The notes beneath the pieces are model-generated. The model was not told where the DNA came from. It did not search any database and was given only the letters and a program-made list of their open reading frames with translations. Shown piece by piece: positions 10,678 to 23,100 of a stretch of 64,000 nt of DNA (positions within the stretch are counted from its first letter, which is position 1; each line of letters opens with the position of its first letter). This DNA is from Ophiobolus disseminans. Taxonomy: Eukaryota > Ascomycota > Dothideomycetes > Pleosporales > Phaeosphaeriaceae. The stretch covers positions 515,531 through 579,530 of the forward strand of contig MU006219.1 in the NCBI GenBank assembly GCA_010093685.1, in the 5' to 3' direction. Both the position numbers and the translations under genes were made by a program.

Positions 10678-11703
10678 TCAAGTCTTCTTCAGGACCAGTG
10701 GTCGCAATGGCGCTGGGACGGTGTCGTATATCTTCTTCGAGGAGGCTCGACAAAGAGCTACGCTCTTCATGTCAAGGCGACGAGTAATCTCGAGGAGCAC
10801 TTCATCCGGTAGGGAGAAGAATGTGATGCCATTTTGGTTCAACTCGGTGCTGGCCACCTGCGGCGGTGGCAACTCAGCGTCTTCGCTGGCATGCGACGCT
10901 TCGGGCTCTTCCTTTGCTGCCTCAACGATGGCCAGATTGCTTGGTGATGCACGTGGTGAAGAAATTTGCTTCCTAGGAATGCTATGCTTGCGGTGGGCTT
11001 CTTTCACTCCCGAAGTCGTCGTTCGTGTTGCGGCACTTCCTCGTCTCGAAGATGCTGCACTGGAAAGCTTGCGCTGTCGGTGCGCATCCGCGTCTTCCGG
11101 CTTCTCCAACCACGCGTCCATCTCTTCGTCGGTCATCTGACTCGGCAGACTCCGTGAACGATGCTTAACACGAAAGCTCTTTGGCGAATATAACGGCGAA
11201 GGGCATGGTGAGTCTATGGATGGGAGGCTGTGCGAGCTATGCACTCGTTGCGTCGAAGTCGCCTCGCTCGATACGAAGTCTCGGATCATTTGTCGATCCA
11301 TTTGTGCGATCGACGGTTGGCGAGGTTCGAATTCGCACTGTGTGCTGGAAGGCGATAGCATAGGCGTCGGCAGCTGGCTGTTCGCGACATCGTCATATCG
11401 CACGGCAAAGTCGTTCCGGGAGCGCTCCGATTTTGACCAGTTGACTGGCGGCAGTTTGAAGAAATCCTTCTGCGTTGATGGGCTCGAAGCTGGCCGCGAC
11501 GATTCGTGCTGTTCGTCTTGGTCTAAGTTGTTGGTTTGTATCCCGCGCATGTTGAAGCGGAAAGCCTCGCGTCGTTCGGACAGCTTCTTGATGAACGACT
11601 TCTTCCCCTTCGCCAGCGACGGTCGCTCCTCATCGAATTGAAAATCGGGTCCGATGGCCGTCATTATCTCACTTTCCGTCATCGTGCAGGGCAGGAAAAA
11701 CAC
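10678..11703 (-). CDS. F-box domain protein
   Basis: About 341 residues (start 11703, or the inner Met at 11682). Most of the protein is Ser/Arg/Pro-rich and looks disordered; the C-terminal 45 residues form an F-box: FFSLPDEVLLEITRRLDMKS followed by an ALCRASSKKIYD helix. A C-terminal F-box is less common than an N-terminal one, so the rest of the protein may be the regulatory or substrate-contact part. A role in ubiquitin ligase targeting is inferred from the domain. No intron needed. Confidence 0.75.
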   Translation of the reverse strand: MFFLPCTMTESEIMTAIGPDFQFDEERPSLAKGKKSFIKKLSERREAFRFNMRGIQTNNLDQDEQHESSRPASSPSTQKDFFKLPPVNWSKSERSRNDFAVRYDDVANSQLPTPMLSPSSTQCEFEPRQPSIAQMDRQMIRDFVSSEATSTQRVHSSHSLPSIDSPCPSPLYSPKSFRVKHRSRSLPSQMTDEEMDAWLEKPEDADAHRQRKLSSAASSRRGSAATRTTTSGVKEAHRKHSIPRKQISSPRASPSNLAIVEAAKEEPEASHASEDAELPPPQVASTELNQNGITFFSLPDEVLLEITRRLDMKSVALCRASSKKIYDTVPAPLRPLVLKKT

Positions 11704-13028
11704 GAACGCGACAGGTGGACGGTCCAGAGAGGAATATTATTGTTGATGTTTTGATCGACTGCCCGGGTGTTGTGCGCGGCTTGCTGCATAAGTAAAACCG
11801 GGAAAGAGCAGGATGTGTGCCGGGAAGACCATGCAAGGCGGGGACAGCTCCATCGTACCAATACTCCGTGTCCACACATTACGGCGGACACAAGGTTCAG
11901 AGCCTTTCAAAACCTGGTTCTGACGCAAACCAAGGCAAGCCCAGAACGTTGACGGAACGGGTGGGGGAAATGAAGCGCCGAGATTATGACATAGTGAGTG
12001 GTTCGGCACCTTAGCCGTTGAGACCGTTTGATCTTGGGACCAGGGTTGGCCCTGGTGACCGGGTCCGCTAAAGACGTTCATCAATAAAACGGCCAGCTCA
12101 ACGGCGCGCACGAGATGCAGGTACGTATTGGACCGAAACGTTCATGGGGAAGCGGTTCGTGCTGCGAAGCAGCTCCCGAGGTCGGTGCGAAAGTTGGGCT
12201 TGCGCAAAACTTTGTGTACATCGCAAGGTCGTTGGGCTGTTCTCGTCTGGCAGCGCATTGGCTGTCGGTCTACATAGGGCCGCCGGGAACCTCTTCCAGC
12301 GCTCCGACGCCGACCGAACATGTCGTCTCTCTCCGGCGTTTCTTCACATGCGCTATTGGCTGGTAGGCGAACATGTGAGGACATGTGGGAGGAGTACAGC
12401 AGACCTCGGAGTTGTATCGAATACCACACGCTTATCCCTGAATCACAACAGCACAAGCTGGAGGTATACACACCTGCAGCCTTCACAAGTTCCTCACGCA
12501 CTTTCGATTCGGTACGGCACCAGACAGCTATCCGTATTGGAAAGATCCCGTCGAAAGTGTGTTCGTGTGCGAGGGTATACAGGCACCCATGTGTTGTCCT
12601 GGTACAAGCACTACGTTCAGCACGCTACGTGGCTGTGTCATGTGCTAAGACATCCACGTTGTACGGCTCTTTTGGGACCAAAAAGCACAATGGACGTGGC
12701 AAGATTATAAGCTCGAAGAAGTTGCCGCAGCCTAGGGAGGGCAAGTTTGTACAAATACTGGGTGCCTGATAAGAGTGTCAGGCTTCAGTCTGGTCTAAGA
12801 CGAGACTAACAAAATCGAGTTGCGAACGAGTCACCAAAGCGTAGAGCATCAAGGATATGCAATTAAGCCAGACGTTTAATGTGTAGGCAAGAGAAGGTAG
12901 TATAGTCAAAAGCGCAGAGTCGATTCGTATCGAGAGCATGCCTATCCAGCCCATATGCCGAATGCCCAACGCCCTCATATACACCAAACTCCTCAAGCAA
13001 TGCTAACACGCGACCAAAAAGACTGTAA
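11704..13028. other. Intergenic, no recognised gene
   Basis: 1.3 kb between the F-box gene and the 3' end of the Mrc1 gene. Several overlapping frames occur on both strands but none has a convincing composition or motif. Confidence 0.5.
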
Positions 13029-16000
13029 CTACTCGAATCCACCACCCAAATCCCCCAACACACTCCTCATACCGCCCTTACGCCCCGCACTGACTTTCTT
13101 TCGCAACACTTCTTTCCTCTTCTTATCCTTCTTCTCCAGCAGCAATCTCCTCTCCGCTTCCCTCGCCTGGGCGTGGATGTTGCTCTTCCCCGTTCCACCC
13201 CGTCTCACCGACTCAGTAGGCGTGCCAGCTCCCGACGACCTGCGTGATTCTGATGTAGCGGATAGATTGGACGTAGCTTGGCGAATGAGCGATGGGACAC
13301 GGAAGCCAGGAGCCGTCGTTGCGCGTGATGGAGCATGGAAAGCAAGGCTGCCGCCATCCGTTGCGGCTTCTGAGATGCTAGATGTGCGGGATAGGGTGAG
13401 GCGATCGACGATTGGTTTCCGCGAACTGACGTTGGGTGCTGGAGACTCGTCGTCGCTCTCGGATTCGGAAAACTGTGAGTCCGGCACCATGATGCGCGAG
13501 TCTTCTAGCAGTTCGGAGACAGAGTGTTGAACGTCGGCGAGGGTGATGGGCTTTCGAGTGAGATTGTCTGATCCAGCGGTGCGACGAAGGTTTGGCGGAG
13601 GTCGATTCTCTTTCTGCGAATTTGATGGTGACTTGCGCTTCAGCGGATTGTTCGTGGCATCCGCAATTTGTGAGTCTGGGACCGTAATAACTTCCATGCC
13701 CTCACCTGCCTGCTGATCATCTTCTTGGGACTGGCTTTGCTCCCCATCGATGCCCAAGTCAGCAGGCACCTCCAGGAACTCGTAGTCGCCCTCATCGGCG
13801 AAATCCGCCAAGGTATGAAAGAAAGCTTGCTTCTTTTGATCTTTGGCAATGTTGCCGATCCGCTCATCAGCTAGCAATGCTCTGTTCATCTTTTGAAATT
13901 CAGCACGCTTCTTGCGGAGACGCAGGTCTTCTTCGTCTTCAGAGTCAGACATGTCGAATCCATCGCGACCACCAGCTCGTCTGCGCAGACCACCGTTCAT
14001 GACGTTCTTGTACAGCTCATTGATGTTCTTCTCGTCCTCTTTCCTCGCCTTATCACTGTAGGAGAGTTAGCGTAGTTATGATATGGTTATCTGTGAAACA
14101 TACGCAAATAGAGCAGCGATCTGACGTTCATCAACCTCAACCTCGCCGTGCTCGATCATCTTCTTCGTCTCTTCATCTTCCACGCCACTGTCGTCGTCAC
14201 TTGCACCTCCTAGTCCGGCATACTCGTCTTCGGATTCTTCGGCTTGGTCCATTACGGCGTCTTTGGCCATGCTGTTTTTTTTGTTGTACTCAGCAATGGC
14301 CTTCTGCTTCTTGGCACCCTTCTGAAGCTTCGTGAAAGCATTACGTTGCTTGGGTGGACGTTGGACATCGTCCTCTTCGCTGAAGCCCGCCTCGGTTTCC
14401 ACAAGATCTTCTTCAACATCAGACAACTCAACAGCCGCAGCTTGTCGTCCACGCTGGAGTTTGCCCTTCTTTTGCTTGATTGGCGATTCGAAGATGCTCA
14501 TCATAACAGTATCAACAGTCGAAGGTGGTTGCATGAGACCAGCGGGCGAGCGCGAGAAGGAGAAGCCGGCATCTTGGGTGGGCTCTGGAAAGTCCTCCAA
14601 TTGGGTTCTTGAGACAGCGGGGGACGACTTGATCAGCTGGCTGATACCTAGACTAAATTGCGTCTCTGGTGCTATCTGTGAGTCCTTTTGTGGGGACATC
14701 AACAACTGACTGTTGGGCACGACGAAATCAGAAGCCTGGCTGAAGTTTGCACCAGGTTGCGTATCAGGAAGACCTCGGAGAAAATCCAGAGAGTCTTGTT
14801 CGGGTTCGGCCGCAGGGTGCTGCGATCCAGTCTCCAGGTTCGCCATGGTGCCAGCGAACATTTGCGTCAAGCCAAGTCCAGTATCCGCATTGCCGTTGCC
14901 GAAGCCGAAGGCCGCCATGGCCTCATCCTGAGTCGCTTGCTGGGTGGGAGAAGCGGACCTGGGCGTCTCGTCGTCGCTTTCGTCATCGTCGTCTATGATC
15001 ATGTTTCTTGTACGAGTGACGGTTCGTTTGCGAACAGGAGCACTGGGAGCTTCGTCCTCCATATCCGCGTCTTCGTCGAATTGCTGCTCCTGAATGTCCA
15101 CGCCCAGTTCCTCGTCATTTTCGTCGGCCATGTCCACGGTAGGGTCGTTGGTGTTTCCATCCTCTTCAGCTTCGCCATCTCCTTCGTCTTCCATCGCTTC
15201 GTCCTCGGAACCAGAAAGCTCAAGCTCGGCTTGCTCGTCATTGTCAGCTTCAACCTCGACAGCGTGTGTGTCCTCCTCGCCACTGCCGACGTAGTCATCA
15301 TCGGATCCATCACTCGACGGTAGATCGTCGATTGTCTCGCCGTTCTTTTTCGCTTCCGCCCTTTCTGATTTGGCGAGCTTGAGATCTTCCTGTCGTTGCT
15401 TCTCAAATTGAGCAACCATGTCGTCAATCTCCATCTCGTTCTTTGCTCGCTCCTCCTCAGTCTCAATGTGGATACCTCGACGCTTAAGCTCTGCAACCTT
15501 TTCCTCTCGCTCTTTTTGCCCCTGTTCGCGGGCCTTCTGTGCAAGTGACATCTGCATGTCGCCGAGACTGATTGACTTCGGCCCTTTCCTTGAGTCGTTT
15601 GAAGAGGTTAGGTGAGCGAGGTGACGCAGGTGGAGTAACGAAGATGATTCCTGCTGCTTTTTCAAGGGTATCCGGTCGAAGACAGGGAAGCGACCCTTCG
15701 TCTGCACAACTTCGAGATCATCGTCGGAGTCTGAGAGCTCAACCATGGCGTGATTCACTGGCTTCTTGACATCTGATTGTACATTCTGAACGACCAATTC
15801 CTCGTTCTGCTTCTCCCAGGACCGCGGCGGGAGGTGCTGGAACTCGGGCGCTCGTCCCTTGCCCTTGTCCAGTTTTGACGGTTGCAAAGGCACCTCGTTG
15901 TTGAATTCATTCAGCGTGGCATCCTGTATGGGCATGCTTTTCGATGTCACCTCTTTCACTGGCGAAAGCTCTTGCCTTGGTGGGCTTGTTGGTGGCGTAT

Positions 16001-16997
16001 CGCGGACTTTGTTTGCTTCTGCATCTGATGAAACCAACGCAGAGCTCTGTTCTGGGGTTGGTAAGGTCTCCTCCCCTAAGTTCTCGACAACGGGCGCATT
16101 GTAGCCGAAACGACTGAACAACTCAGACATTCCATGCTTCTTCTTCGTCTTAGACTGATGCGTAAGCTGCATGTTGCGGCTGATCCTCTGCTGGTCGCGA
16201 GCCATGATCTCCATTGCCTTCTTGCCGGCTTTGCGGGTAGGCTTTGCTTGCTGGGTGAGACGTCTACCGTTCTCACCGTCTGTGTCGCTGTCCGAATCAT
16301 TTTGGATCCGTCGCCTTGATGCCTTGGCATTCTTCTGCCGTGTCTGAGCCTCCTCCTCCTTTCCTAGCCTTTTTGGTGTTGTGCGCTCTTGTGAATCAGC
16401 GTTACGAAGTGGTCGAGGGGTTGCTTCCGAGTCGGAGGCGCCACTTCTTGGGGCGCGCGACTTCATAGGCGTTGCGTTCGGGGTGACAAAAAGGCCTGGT
16501 GATGATTGCCGTGATCTTGTGCTCAGCGCGGGTGAGGCTGATGGGCTCGGGCTCTGGCTCTTCGCTTTCCTGACGTTCGACCTGCGCATATTCGTTCGGA
16601 CCGGCGTCTCGTCCTCGTCCTCGCTGCTGATGACGGCGGCAGCAAGAGGCGCTCCTTCCGGCAGGCCCCTTGTCTTGTGCGGCTCTTCTGTAGACTTGCT
16701 TGCAGCTAGTCGTATCTTCATGCGCTCGTATGCCGCGCCATTATCGCTGTCCTCCTCCTTCTCTTCTTGAGATGGAGCAGACTTTGATTGCTGCTTTGGA
16801 CTTAAAGATGCAATTCGTGATGTTTGTACGGGTGTGTCGCGCTCCAATTCGGATCCATCATCTTCAGACCCTGCACTGCTCTCCGATGATGCTGCAGATG
16901 GTCTTCGTAGAGCTGCCAGAAGGCCCACGCGAGGTTTTGACGACGCATCGAGTGAGCGGTTAGTTTGCTTAGCTGACATCTCGGAAGTGGATGTCAT
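13029..16997 (-). CDS. MRC1: Mrc1/Claspin replication checkpoint mediator
   Basis: Nuclear replisome component that links stalled forks to the Mec1/ATR-Rad53 checkpoint. Two exons on the minus strand: 16997-14104 and 14055-13029, intron 48 bases (GTATGT ... CTAAC ... CTACAG), giving 1306 residues. Start chosen at ATG 16997 (MTSTSEMSAKQ); an upstream Met at 17162 only adds a leader-like stretch. Features: long acidic, disordered N-terminal two thirds; many SQ/TQ sites (such as PDSQ, ETQF, EPTQ), expected phosphorylation targets of Mec1; and the conserved Mrc1-like domain spanning the splice junction (EESEDEYAGLGGASDDDSG, then DERQIAALFAD, DLRLRKKRAEFQKMNRALL, DQKKQAFFHTL). Length and domain position match family members. 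Confidence 0.93.
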
Positions 16998-17162
16998 CCT
17001 CGGATTGATCGATCTAATATGTGGACGTGAAGTATGGTATGTCGGACGACACGTCGCGAAGTCTCGGGAAGATCGAAATTTGCACACGACGGTCACTTCA
17101 GGTAATAACGCGTGCAGAAGCGCGTTGGTATCGCAATCGGTGAGAAAAGGGAGGGCACACAA

Positions 17163-17878
17163 AAGGGTGTATTGTTGGAGAAAACGAAAATATCGATGGG
17201 AAACATGAACATGTGGAGATGTTCAATGTGCGTGGCGGGGATTTGTGTCTAAGCATGAGCATTGGAGTCGCGACTTGACGCGTCGCGTAAAGTCGCGCCT
17301 GCCCGGGAAGTTGTGGCTAATTAGTGACGCTAGTTCCCAATTCGAATCCGCCGACTCTGCGCTTGTCAACAATTCTCACCCACTTGTCCTGATTACATTC
17401 CTGCCCAACATGCATTATCTTCATGAAAGACCTGGACTACTAGTGAATCCCATCTTCTTATTATCAGCCTGGGGGCATTGGACTGGTCGCAGTAATGGCA
17501 GCCGTAATCTCTTCCTCTTCCACACGAGATTCAGCACGACCATAGATGTGGTGGTCTCCTACAAAGCCTTTTGTATTCACTCAGCTTGCGGGGTGCTTCA
17601 GGACTCACTCTGTCAATCTGAAGCGCAACGACCATCAATCCACCTCACGATGCAGCACAGCATACAGCTATGTGAAAATCGCATGTAATGCAGGACCAAC
17701 ACGTCACGCCGCCCTCAGGAAGAGGTCAGCAACACCTCCTGAAAAAATCACTTCAAGCGATGAAGTAATGTTCGCTGAGCAAGAGGAGAGAGCAGCGAAG
17801 CGTGCAGAGTGTGACATTGATTACCAGGAAAGATCGTCAACCAAGAGCCTCTCAGATTAGATCAACTAACGCTGCGAA
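17163..17878. other. Intergenic upstream of Mrc1, no recognised gene
   Basis: About 0.7 kb presumably containing the Mrc1 promoter (reading leftwards). Nothing else supported. Confidence 0.5.
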
Positions 17879-18022
17879 ATGCGCACGGGTTATCAACATC
17901 ACGTAACTGGACGTCAGCCGTTTCGCACGGGTTATCAACATCACGTAGCAGGACGTCAGCCATTTCGCACAGATCACGAACATCATGTAGCAGGATGTCA
18001 GCCATTTCGCACAGATCATTAA
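17879..18022 (+). CDS. Small repeat ORF (47 aa), uncertain
   Basis: An ATG directly precedes the 42-bp tandem array listed below, and because 42 is divisible by three the array is read in one frame: units resembling RTGYQHHVTGRQPF repeated three times plus a partial fourth, stopping at TAA 18020-18022. His, Gln and Arg are frequent; no signal peptide. It may be a real small gene or a chance frame through a repeat; the minus strand is also open through the same repeat. Confidence 0.3.
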   Translation: MRTGYQHHVTGRQPFRTGYQHHVAGRQPFRTDHEHHVAGCQPFRTDH

Positions 18023-18046
18023 CACCACGTAGCAGGACGTCATATG
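17882..18046. repeat. 42-bp tandem repeat, about four copies
   Basis: Units start at 17882, 17924, 17966 and 18008, an exact 42-base period with a few substitutions (core GTTATCAACATCACGTA / GGACGTCAGCC / TTTCGCAC). The last copy decays after about 18,042. It lies 490 bases upstream of the enterotoxin-like gene. Confidence 0.93.
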
Positions 18047-18329
18047 TAAGCAGCCTTAAAGTGGCGCAGTTTGTGAACCCACCTCCGAACCTAAACCCGG
18101 AAAGGAATTTGAGCCCTGAAAGGAACCTGAACACCAAAACAATCAACCCGAATCCATCGAAATGTCGATTCTGTATCGTTGCACAGTGCTAGGCGCCCAG
18201 CAGCTGAATAGCAATCGACGGGAACCCTGTAATTCTTACGGTGCCCGATCAACTCCTAGGCATCACCAGCTCCTTGGCATTGTCTACTCCTTCGCATTGA
18301 ACTAAGCACTGAGATACTACGTACTGAAG

Positions 18330-18337
18330 TATATAAG
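18330..18337 (+). promoter_or_regulatory. Possible TATA box of the enterotoxin-like gene
   Basis: TATATAAG about 200 bases before the ATG at 18532, followed by a pyrimidine/CAAC-rich leader. Position is plausible for a fungal promoter; no other support. Confidence 0.35.
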
Positions 18338-18531
18338 ATCTCGATACTCTTGCTCTGTAACTTAATTATCAACAACCATCGAACCATCTTCTCCAATTTC
18401 CAACCATCTTTGCATCTTTCAGCCCAAGAAAACACACTTCATCCGCATCTTCAGCTTATCTCTTCAAACGTAACCATCTTTCCTCCTGAAACTCTGCAAA
18501 GTTTGCAATAAGCAAAGCAAATCAGCTCAAC

Positions 18532-19114
18532 ATGTTCGGTCACACTCAAATCGTTCACCTCGCTACTTTCCTCGCCCTACTATCCCCTGCGTTAGCTACC
18601 GTCTATCGCGTGGATGATCGCTCGCCTCAACAAATCCGAGAAGCTGGAGGCTTCAAGGCCAGGGATCCTACCGGGACAGGGACTGTCATTGAGCATGTCA
18701 GGAAAACGCTAGGTGACAAGGATCCATGGGTTTCAACCACGAGCAGTGAAGATTTTGCTCAAGGTAAGGATCACACTAAACATCCCATGTCTGAGACATT
18801 CGCTAACCATACCTCTTTCTTTTGCAGCTGGCGCCAAATCCAACCTGCAAGCCTATATCTACCATATCTCAGAAAACGGCATCAAGCTTGTTGACACCAA
18901 GAAAGCGTTCGACGAAGCGCGCGAAGTTCATCCTCACCCTGGGGAGTTTGAAATGTCAGTGAAGGGTGAGATTACCTGGGATAGCATCAAGAAGTGGGAC
19001 GTCTACAAGAGAGGCAAGAAGGAAAGCGATCAGAGTAGAGACGACTTTGAGGATGGGCAGGAGGACAAGAAGCGTTCGGCCCCTTTGGTTCGTTCGGTAA
19101 AGTTCAGGGCTTAA
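18532..19114 (+). CDS. Secreted ADP-ribosyltransferase-like protein (heat-labile enterotoxin A-like)
   Basis: Two exons, 18532-18763 and 18828-19114 (intron 64 bases: GTAAGG, GCTAACC branch, TTGCAG), 172 residues. Residues 1-23 are a signal peptide ending ALA, so the product is probably secreted. The body matches the ADP-ribosyltransferase fold of the heat-labile enterotoxin alpha-chain family: an invariant Arg in VYRVD at about residue 26, an S-T-T/S strand at 68-71, and an E-x-E pair at 117-119 followed by the family's typical G-x-I....I..W turn. All three catalytic signature elements are therefore present. Such proteins are expanded in insect- and plant-associated ascomycetes; target unknown. 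The C-terminus is Lys/Asp-rich. It lies in a gene-poor stretch beside a tandem repeat. Confidence 0.82.
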
Positions 19115-19696
19115 GTCCAACTGTTCCGAGGTCCTGGTCATTGCAGCACGCAACCACCTCGACTGCCCGTCTTACGATGCACATCTTACATCAAGGTTTC
19201 CGATGTTCCTTTTTCTAGATCTCAAGTAGCTTGGACTGTCATGTACGCATAGAAACACTCTCTTTTTCAAATTTAGATTTCCAGCCATGCATATATTCTT
19301 GGTTATAAGTGAAAGTGAAAGTGTACACTCTGGGTATAAAGTCGCGTTTGGCTTGCCTACAGCACCTATTTAAAGTGTCTAAAGTGTTGCCTTGCTTATT
19401 CCTGTAAATCTTCCGACCTGGCATGTTATACCTAAGCGTCCGTCTGTCGGTGTCAAGCTGAGAGTGTGCACTCACCATAATCATCGGTACGATTCTTCAG
19501 GCAACCCCTTTACGCAATTGGGGGCGATTCTGATCGTCATGACATCATAGGCAGTAGAAACAGGCTACAGTGCACCAAGAAAGATTGGATGTACTAGGTA
19601 GTATTGACTACAAATACCGAAATAGCCCAACAATATGATGAATCCTCCAAGCTTGCGAGATGGTCTTGTATCTCTTCCGCCTCCAGCCTTTCGACA

Positions 19697-20152
19697 CTAA
19701 ACTGTTCCAGGCGCATTCTCAAAGTCGCAATTGGGAATTCTGGCTAGAAGCACAACCCTCTCCTTGGCCTTCTCAACGTCGTCTTGGATATCAACCATTT
19801 CGCCCTCCCAGGTAATGCTGTGGATCTTTGCACTCGCGCCATTGTCGTTACTTGACTTTGGGGCAAGGTGGAGGATGTACTCCTCCTCTTTTATAAAGTA
19901 TCGAATAACGTGGATAGATATGTTGCCATTGTCATCCTCAATTAGCCAAGCATATTTATCGTCGAAGTTTCGGGGTCTGAAACCAGCTTTGAGTTTTTCC
20001 ACATCGGAATCGCTAACCGCCAGATCCCAAGGTGCTGTGAGAGGCTTCTTCATGGGCTTCACCAATTTGGGCTCGTATATATTTGAGCGCCACCTGTCCC
20101 AAAATTCCTCATCCTCCTCCACATCGCTGTGCGCGTTGCTGTCCGACGTCAT
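19697..20152 (-). CDS. Small acidic hypothetical protein
   Basis: Not recognised. ATG at 20152 (MTSDSN; an upstream Met at 20173 is possible) gives 151 residues. The N-terminus is acidic (SDVEEDEEFWDRW), the middle has a folded appearance with alternating hydrophobic residues (DDKYAWLIEDDNGNISIHVIRYF and onward) and the C-terminus ends with VVLLARIPNCDF. No signal peptide or membrane segment. Composition supports a real gene; function cannot be inferred. Confidence 0.55.
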   Translation of the reverse strand: MTSDSNAHSDVEEDEEFWDRWRSNIYEPKLVKPMKKPLTAPWDLAVSDSDVEKLKAGFRPRNFDDKYAWLIEDDNGNISIHVIRYFIKEEEYILHLAPKSSNDNGASAKIHSITWEGEMVDIQDDVEKAKERVVLLARIPNCDFENAPGTV

Positions 20153-20173
20153 CCCGGAGTTTGACTTGCACAA

Positions 20174-23100
20174 TATCCTTGCTGTGGTAATGATTCAAAT
20201 ATTGAGGATCGTAATTGGAAGTTCGTGCGTGCCGAGGTGTCTGTCTGATCGGTCTTGGGAGTCGGGTGTGAAGGCGTTGTTCGACTTGAGTAACAAGTTT
20301 AGGGGTATTTGTAGAAGTAGAAAGGAATAAAGACCTTGCTTTGTAGTAGGGCGGAGCTGAATATATGGGCTGCAGTACCACAGTCTGCCTAGAGCTGTGA
20401 ACCAAGTGACATCATCGTCTAGGCCAGATATAGTTAGCTCCATATATGTCACCGAAGCTGGTCGTATATGTCAGCCAAAACTATCCCTTGGTATTCCTCG
20501 GGTATTACCACGGGATCCTTTCTATTAGTCGTATTCTAAATATTCTCACAAAGATGGCTGACAGGAAGAGAACCCCAATCCCCAGTCCGCACTAAGAACC
20601 TCTGTTTGGAGTAGTTATCTGATGTCCTGCCTTTCCAAGGTTACTAGCACCTCGGAGTACGAAGTTTCCAGATGGCGGCTCCTCATGTTCTTCCGGACCG
20701 AAGATCCTGCCCCCATTAAATACCGGCGTGCTCTGCTTCGAGTCCTCTTTTCGTCTAAGGATCCAGCCGTCCAAGTCAGAACTCAGGGTTTCGATATCGA
20801 CCCTCTGATCCTCCCTGACCGGGTCACGACATACACCGCCTTCCTCGCAGCCCTTGATGCCAGAGTTTAATTACCCACGGTTCTGGAAGGAAGACACCTG
20901 AAGAAAATGGATTGAGTGCAAACCAAGAAAAAGTGAACCCCCATTCCGCTTCTTGCTTCGTTTCGAAGGAGCCACCAACGTGCTTGTACACCGTCAAACG
21001 CGCTTAGGAGTTACCCCAGAATCAAATGTGATGATCGTCAGTCATCTTCTCCAAGTCCTCCCCCGATACGTTGTCGACCATGTGCGACTCATGTTTCTAA
21101 GACAGCGACTGCCCCTCGTGCTTGAACTACAGACCGAGGAGTTTGTATTAATTGCAGTGTCATCATTGTATGTTTTCTGCTTTGCTGTGCTTTTTGCAGC
21201 TCGCTGCTGGCATGCTACCCGCCCTCATGCGAGCAGGGCTCCATCAGAAACTTCAGCGTTGCCATCGCGCTCAACGCCCTTAGGCTCATCGTCATTCCCA
21301 ATGTACGCTGTATCATTTAACATTCATGTCTCGCGTTTGCTGTGCCTACTGTACTTATGCGTCGTTGTCGTCGTCGTCGCCGTCGTCGCCGTCGTGCCTC
21401 ATAGAGATTAACAGTCACTTACCCAAGCTTGAACGCCGGTAGTATCAGCGTATGCCTCCATCGCTCAGGGCTCTGGGACACCGCTCCTATTCGCCCTCCC
21501 GTTCTTCGTAGTACGCACAGATAAATCCGCCTCTTGTGTCCTGGTATCAACCTTGTCCCTGGCCTCGGCGTTGCCCTCTATTTCTCGTGCAGCCACCTTG
21601 CGCTCACGACCACGCTTTGCATGTCCATCGCTGCGCGTGCTGCACGAGCCTAGACTAGGTGCTCGGATAGATAGTGCGGGTATCGGGAGGGAGATGGTGG
21701 GCGGTAGTAGTTAACGTGTATGCCACACACAAGTGTATAAGTCCGGGCGAGCACAGCGTGGTAGTAGTGATGACGGGGACTCTTTTCAAGCCCCTAACGA
21801 TTAGCGCCAAACCTTTTGTAGTCAGTATAAAAAGCCTTCGCATCCGCAGCTTTCATGCTCTCACCAGTATCGTCAAAAAAGCTAACTAGACAATCAGTTT
21901 GCAAATAATATTATCCTCAGGCTTTGTAGGACGTTTCCCACAGTGGATATTCGAACTCCTCGTAAAGTATCCAGCGAATTCCCAGTCGATTATTGCAGTA
22001 ATCTTCAAAGTATCTACGTTAACAAAAAATTGTGTTAGCTAAAGTCATTGTAACAAAACACGAAATCTGTATTGCGTAAGGTCTTTCAGAACCAATTCTG
22101 GCGTTTTTCATTACACGTTATTCGACTCAGTAGAATTAGTAGTAGAGTGGCATCGACGCTGCCAGTAGTGTGGTGTCGTAGCTCACGAAGCCGGGGTAGA
22201 ATAGACGGCTCTAAACAGTCGGCGACATGTTTGGTAGCTCTGTCAGCATACCTTTCGCGCGCTCAGTCTTGAGGTGTAGCAGGCTGTTATCTTCATACAA
22301 GCCCAGGAACTTACGGACCAGTATAGCTGTGTTAGATGCGATGAATTGAGGTGAAACAGAGGCACCGAGATGTGGAGTGTTGATGAGTCGGAAACGTGGC
22401 GCAGGTGTAGTTAGCGGCGGCTGGCCAGCCGTTCAGTGCCGCGGCTGCTTCCTCTGGATGGCGGCACGCCGTCCTTCCCCCACCACTCATCCACACTCTA
22501 GAACGCATTGCAAGCGAATGTGCATCGATGGAACGTTTTCACCGTTGCGCGGCGGTTCTGACACCAAAATGCTCCTCTACGTGTCACTTTTGGTACTCTG
22601 ACTCTCAGTATAGGACACGCCGAGGCTCATGATCGGATGATCTAGCTCCTTCCTACCCAAAGCTAACACCACAGCGACGTGGTCGGAGTTGATACATATC
22701 CACAGTAGAATCCTCTCAGCCCCTACTGTAACCAAGTACAATTGTGTCTGCACAACTTCAGACAATTCCTCCTCGCTACTCGGAAAACGATCCTGATTCG
22801 CACCCGCATTGGTCAATGACAAAAACGTTGGTCTCTTAGCAAGGTCGCTGCTCCAGGGTTGTTTCAGCCTTGGAGTCGTTACCCACGATCAGGCGACGAC
22901 TTTACTACTTAACTTTACGTCTTTCCTGTTTTGGCCAGACGTTCATGCGTCGTCTGAAAATAGTAACAGCTTCCATCTTGAAGCTCGCGAATGTTCGAAC
23001 CCCGAAGGATCACAGCGTCGCCAAGCAGATCCTCCAGGGGTTAGAGCAAGATTAAGCCGTCAACAACCATGGCAGATCATGGGCAGAACGATCACTGGAC

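Noticed and set aside
17850..18060. CRISPR-like array at the 42-bp repeats
   Set aside because: Units are contiguous with no unique spacers, and the genome is eukaryotic; it is a simple minisatellite.
20953..21411. 152-codon plus-strand frame ending in a Val run
   Set aside because: The Val run is the GTC microsatellite; the rest has no motif and poor codon pattern.
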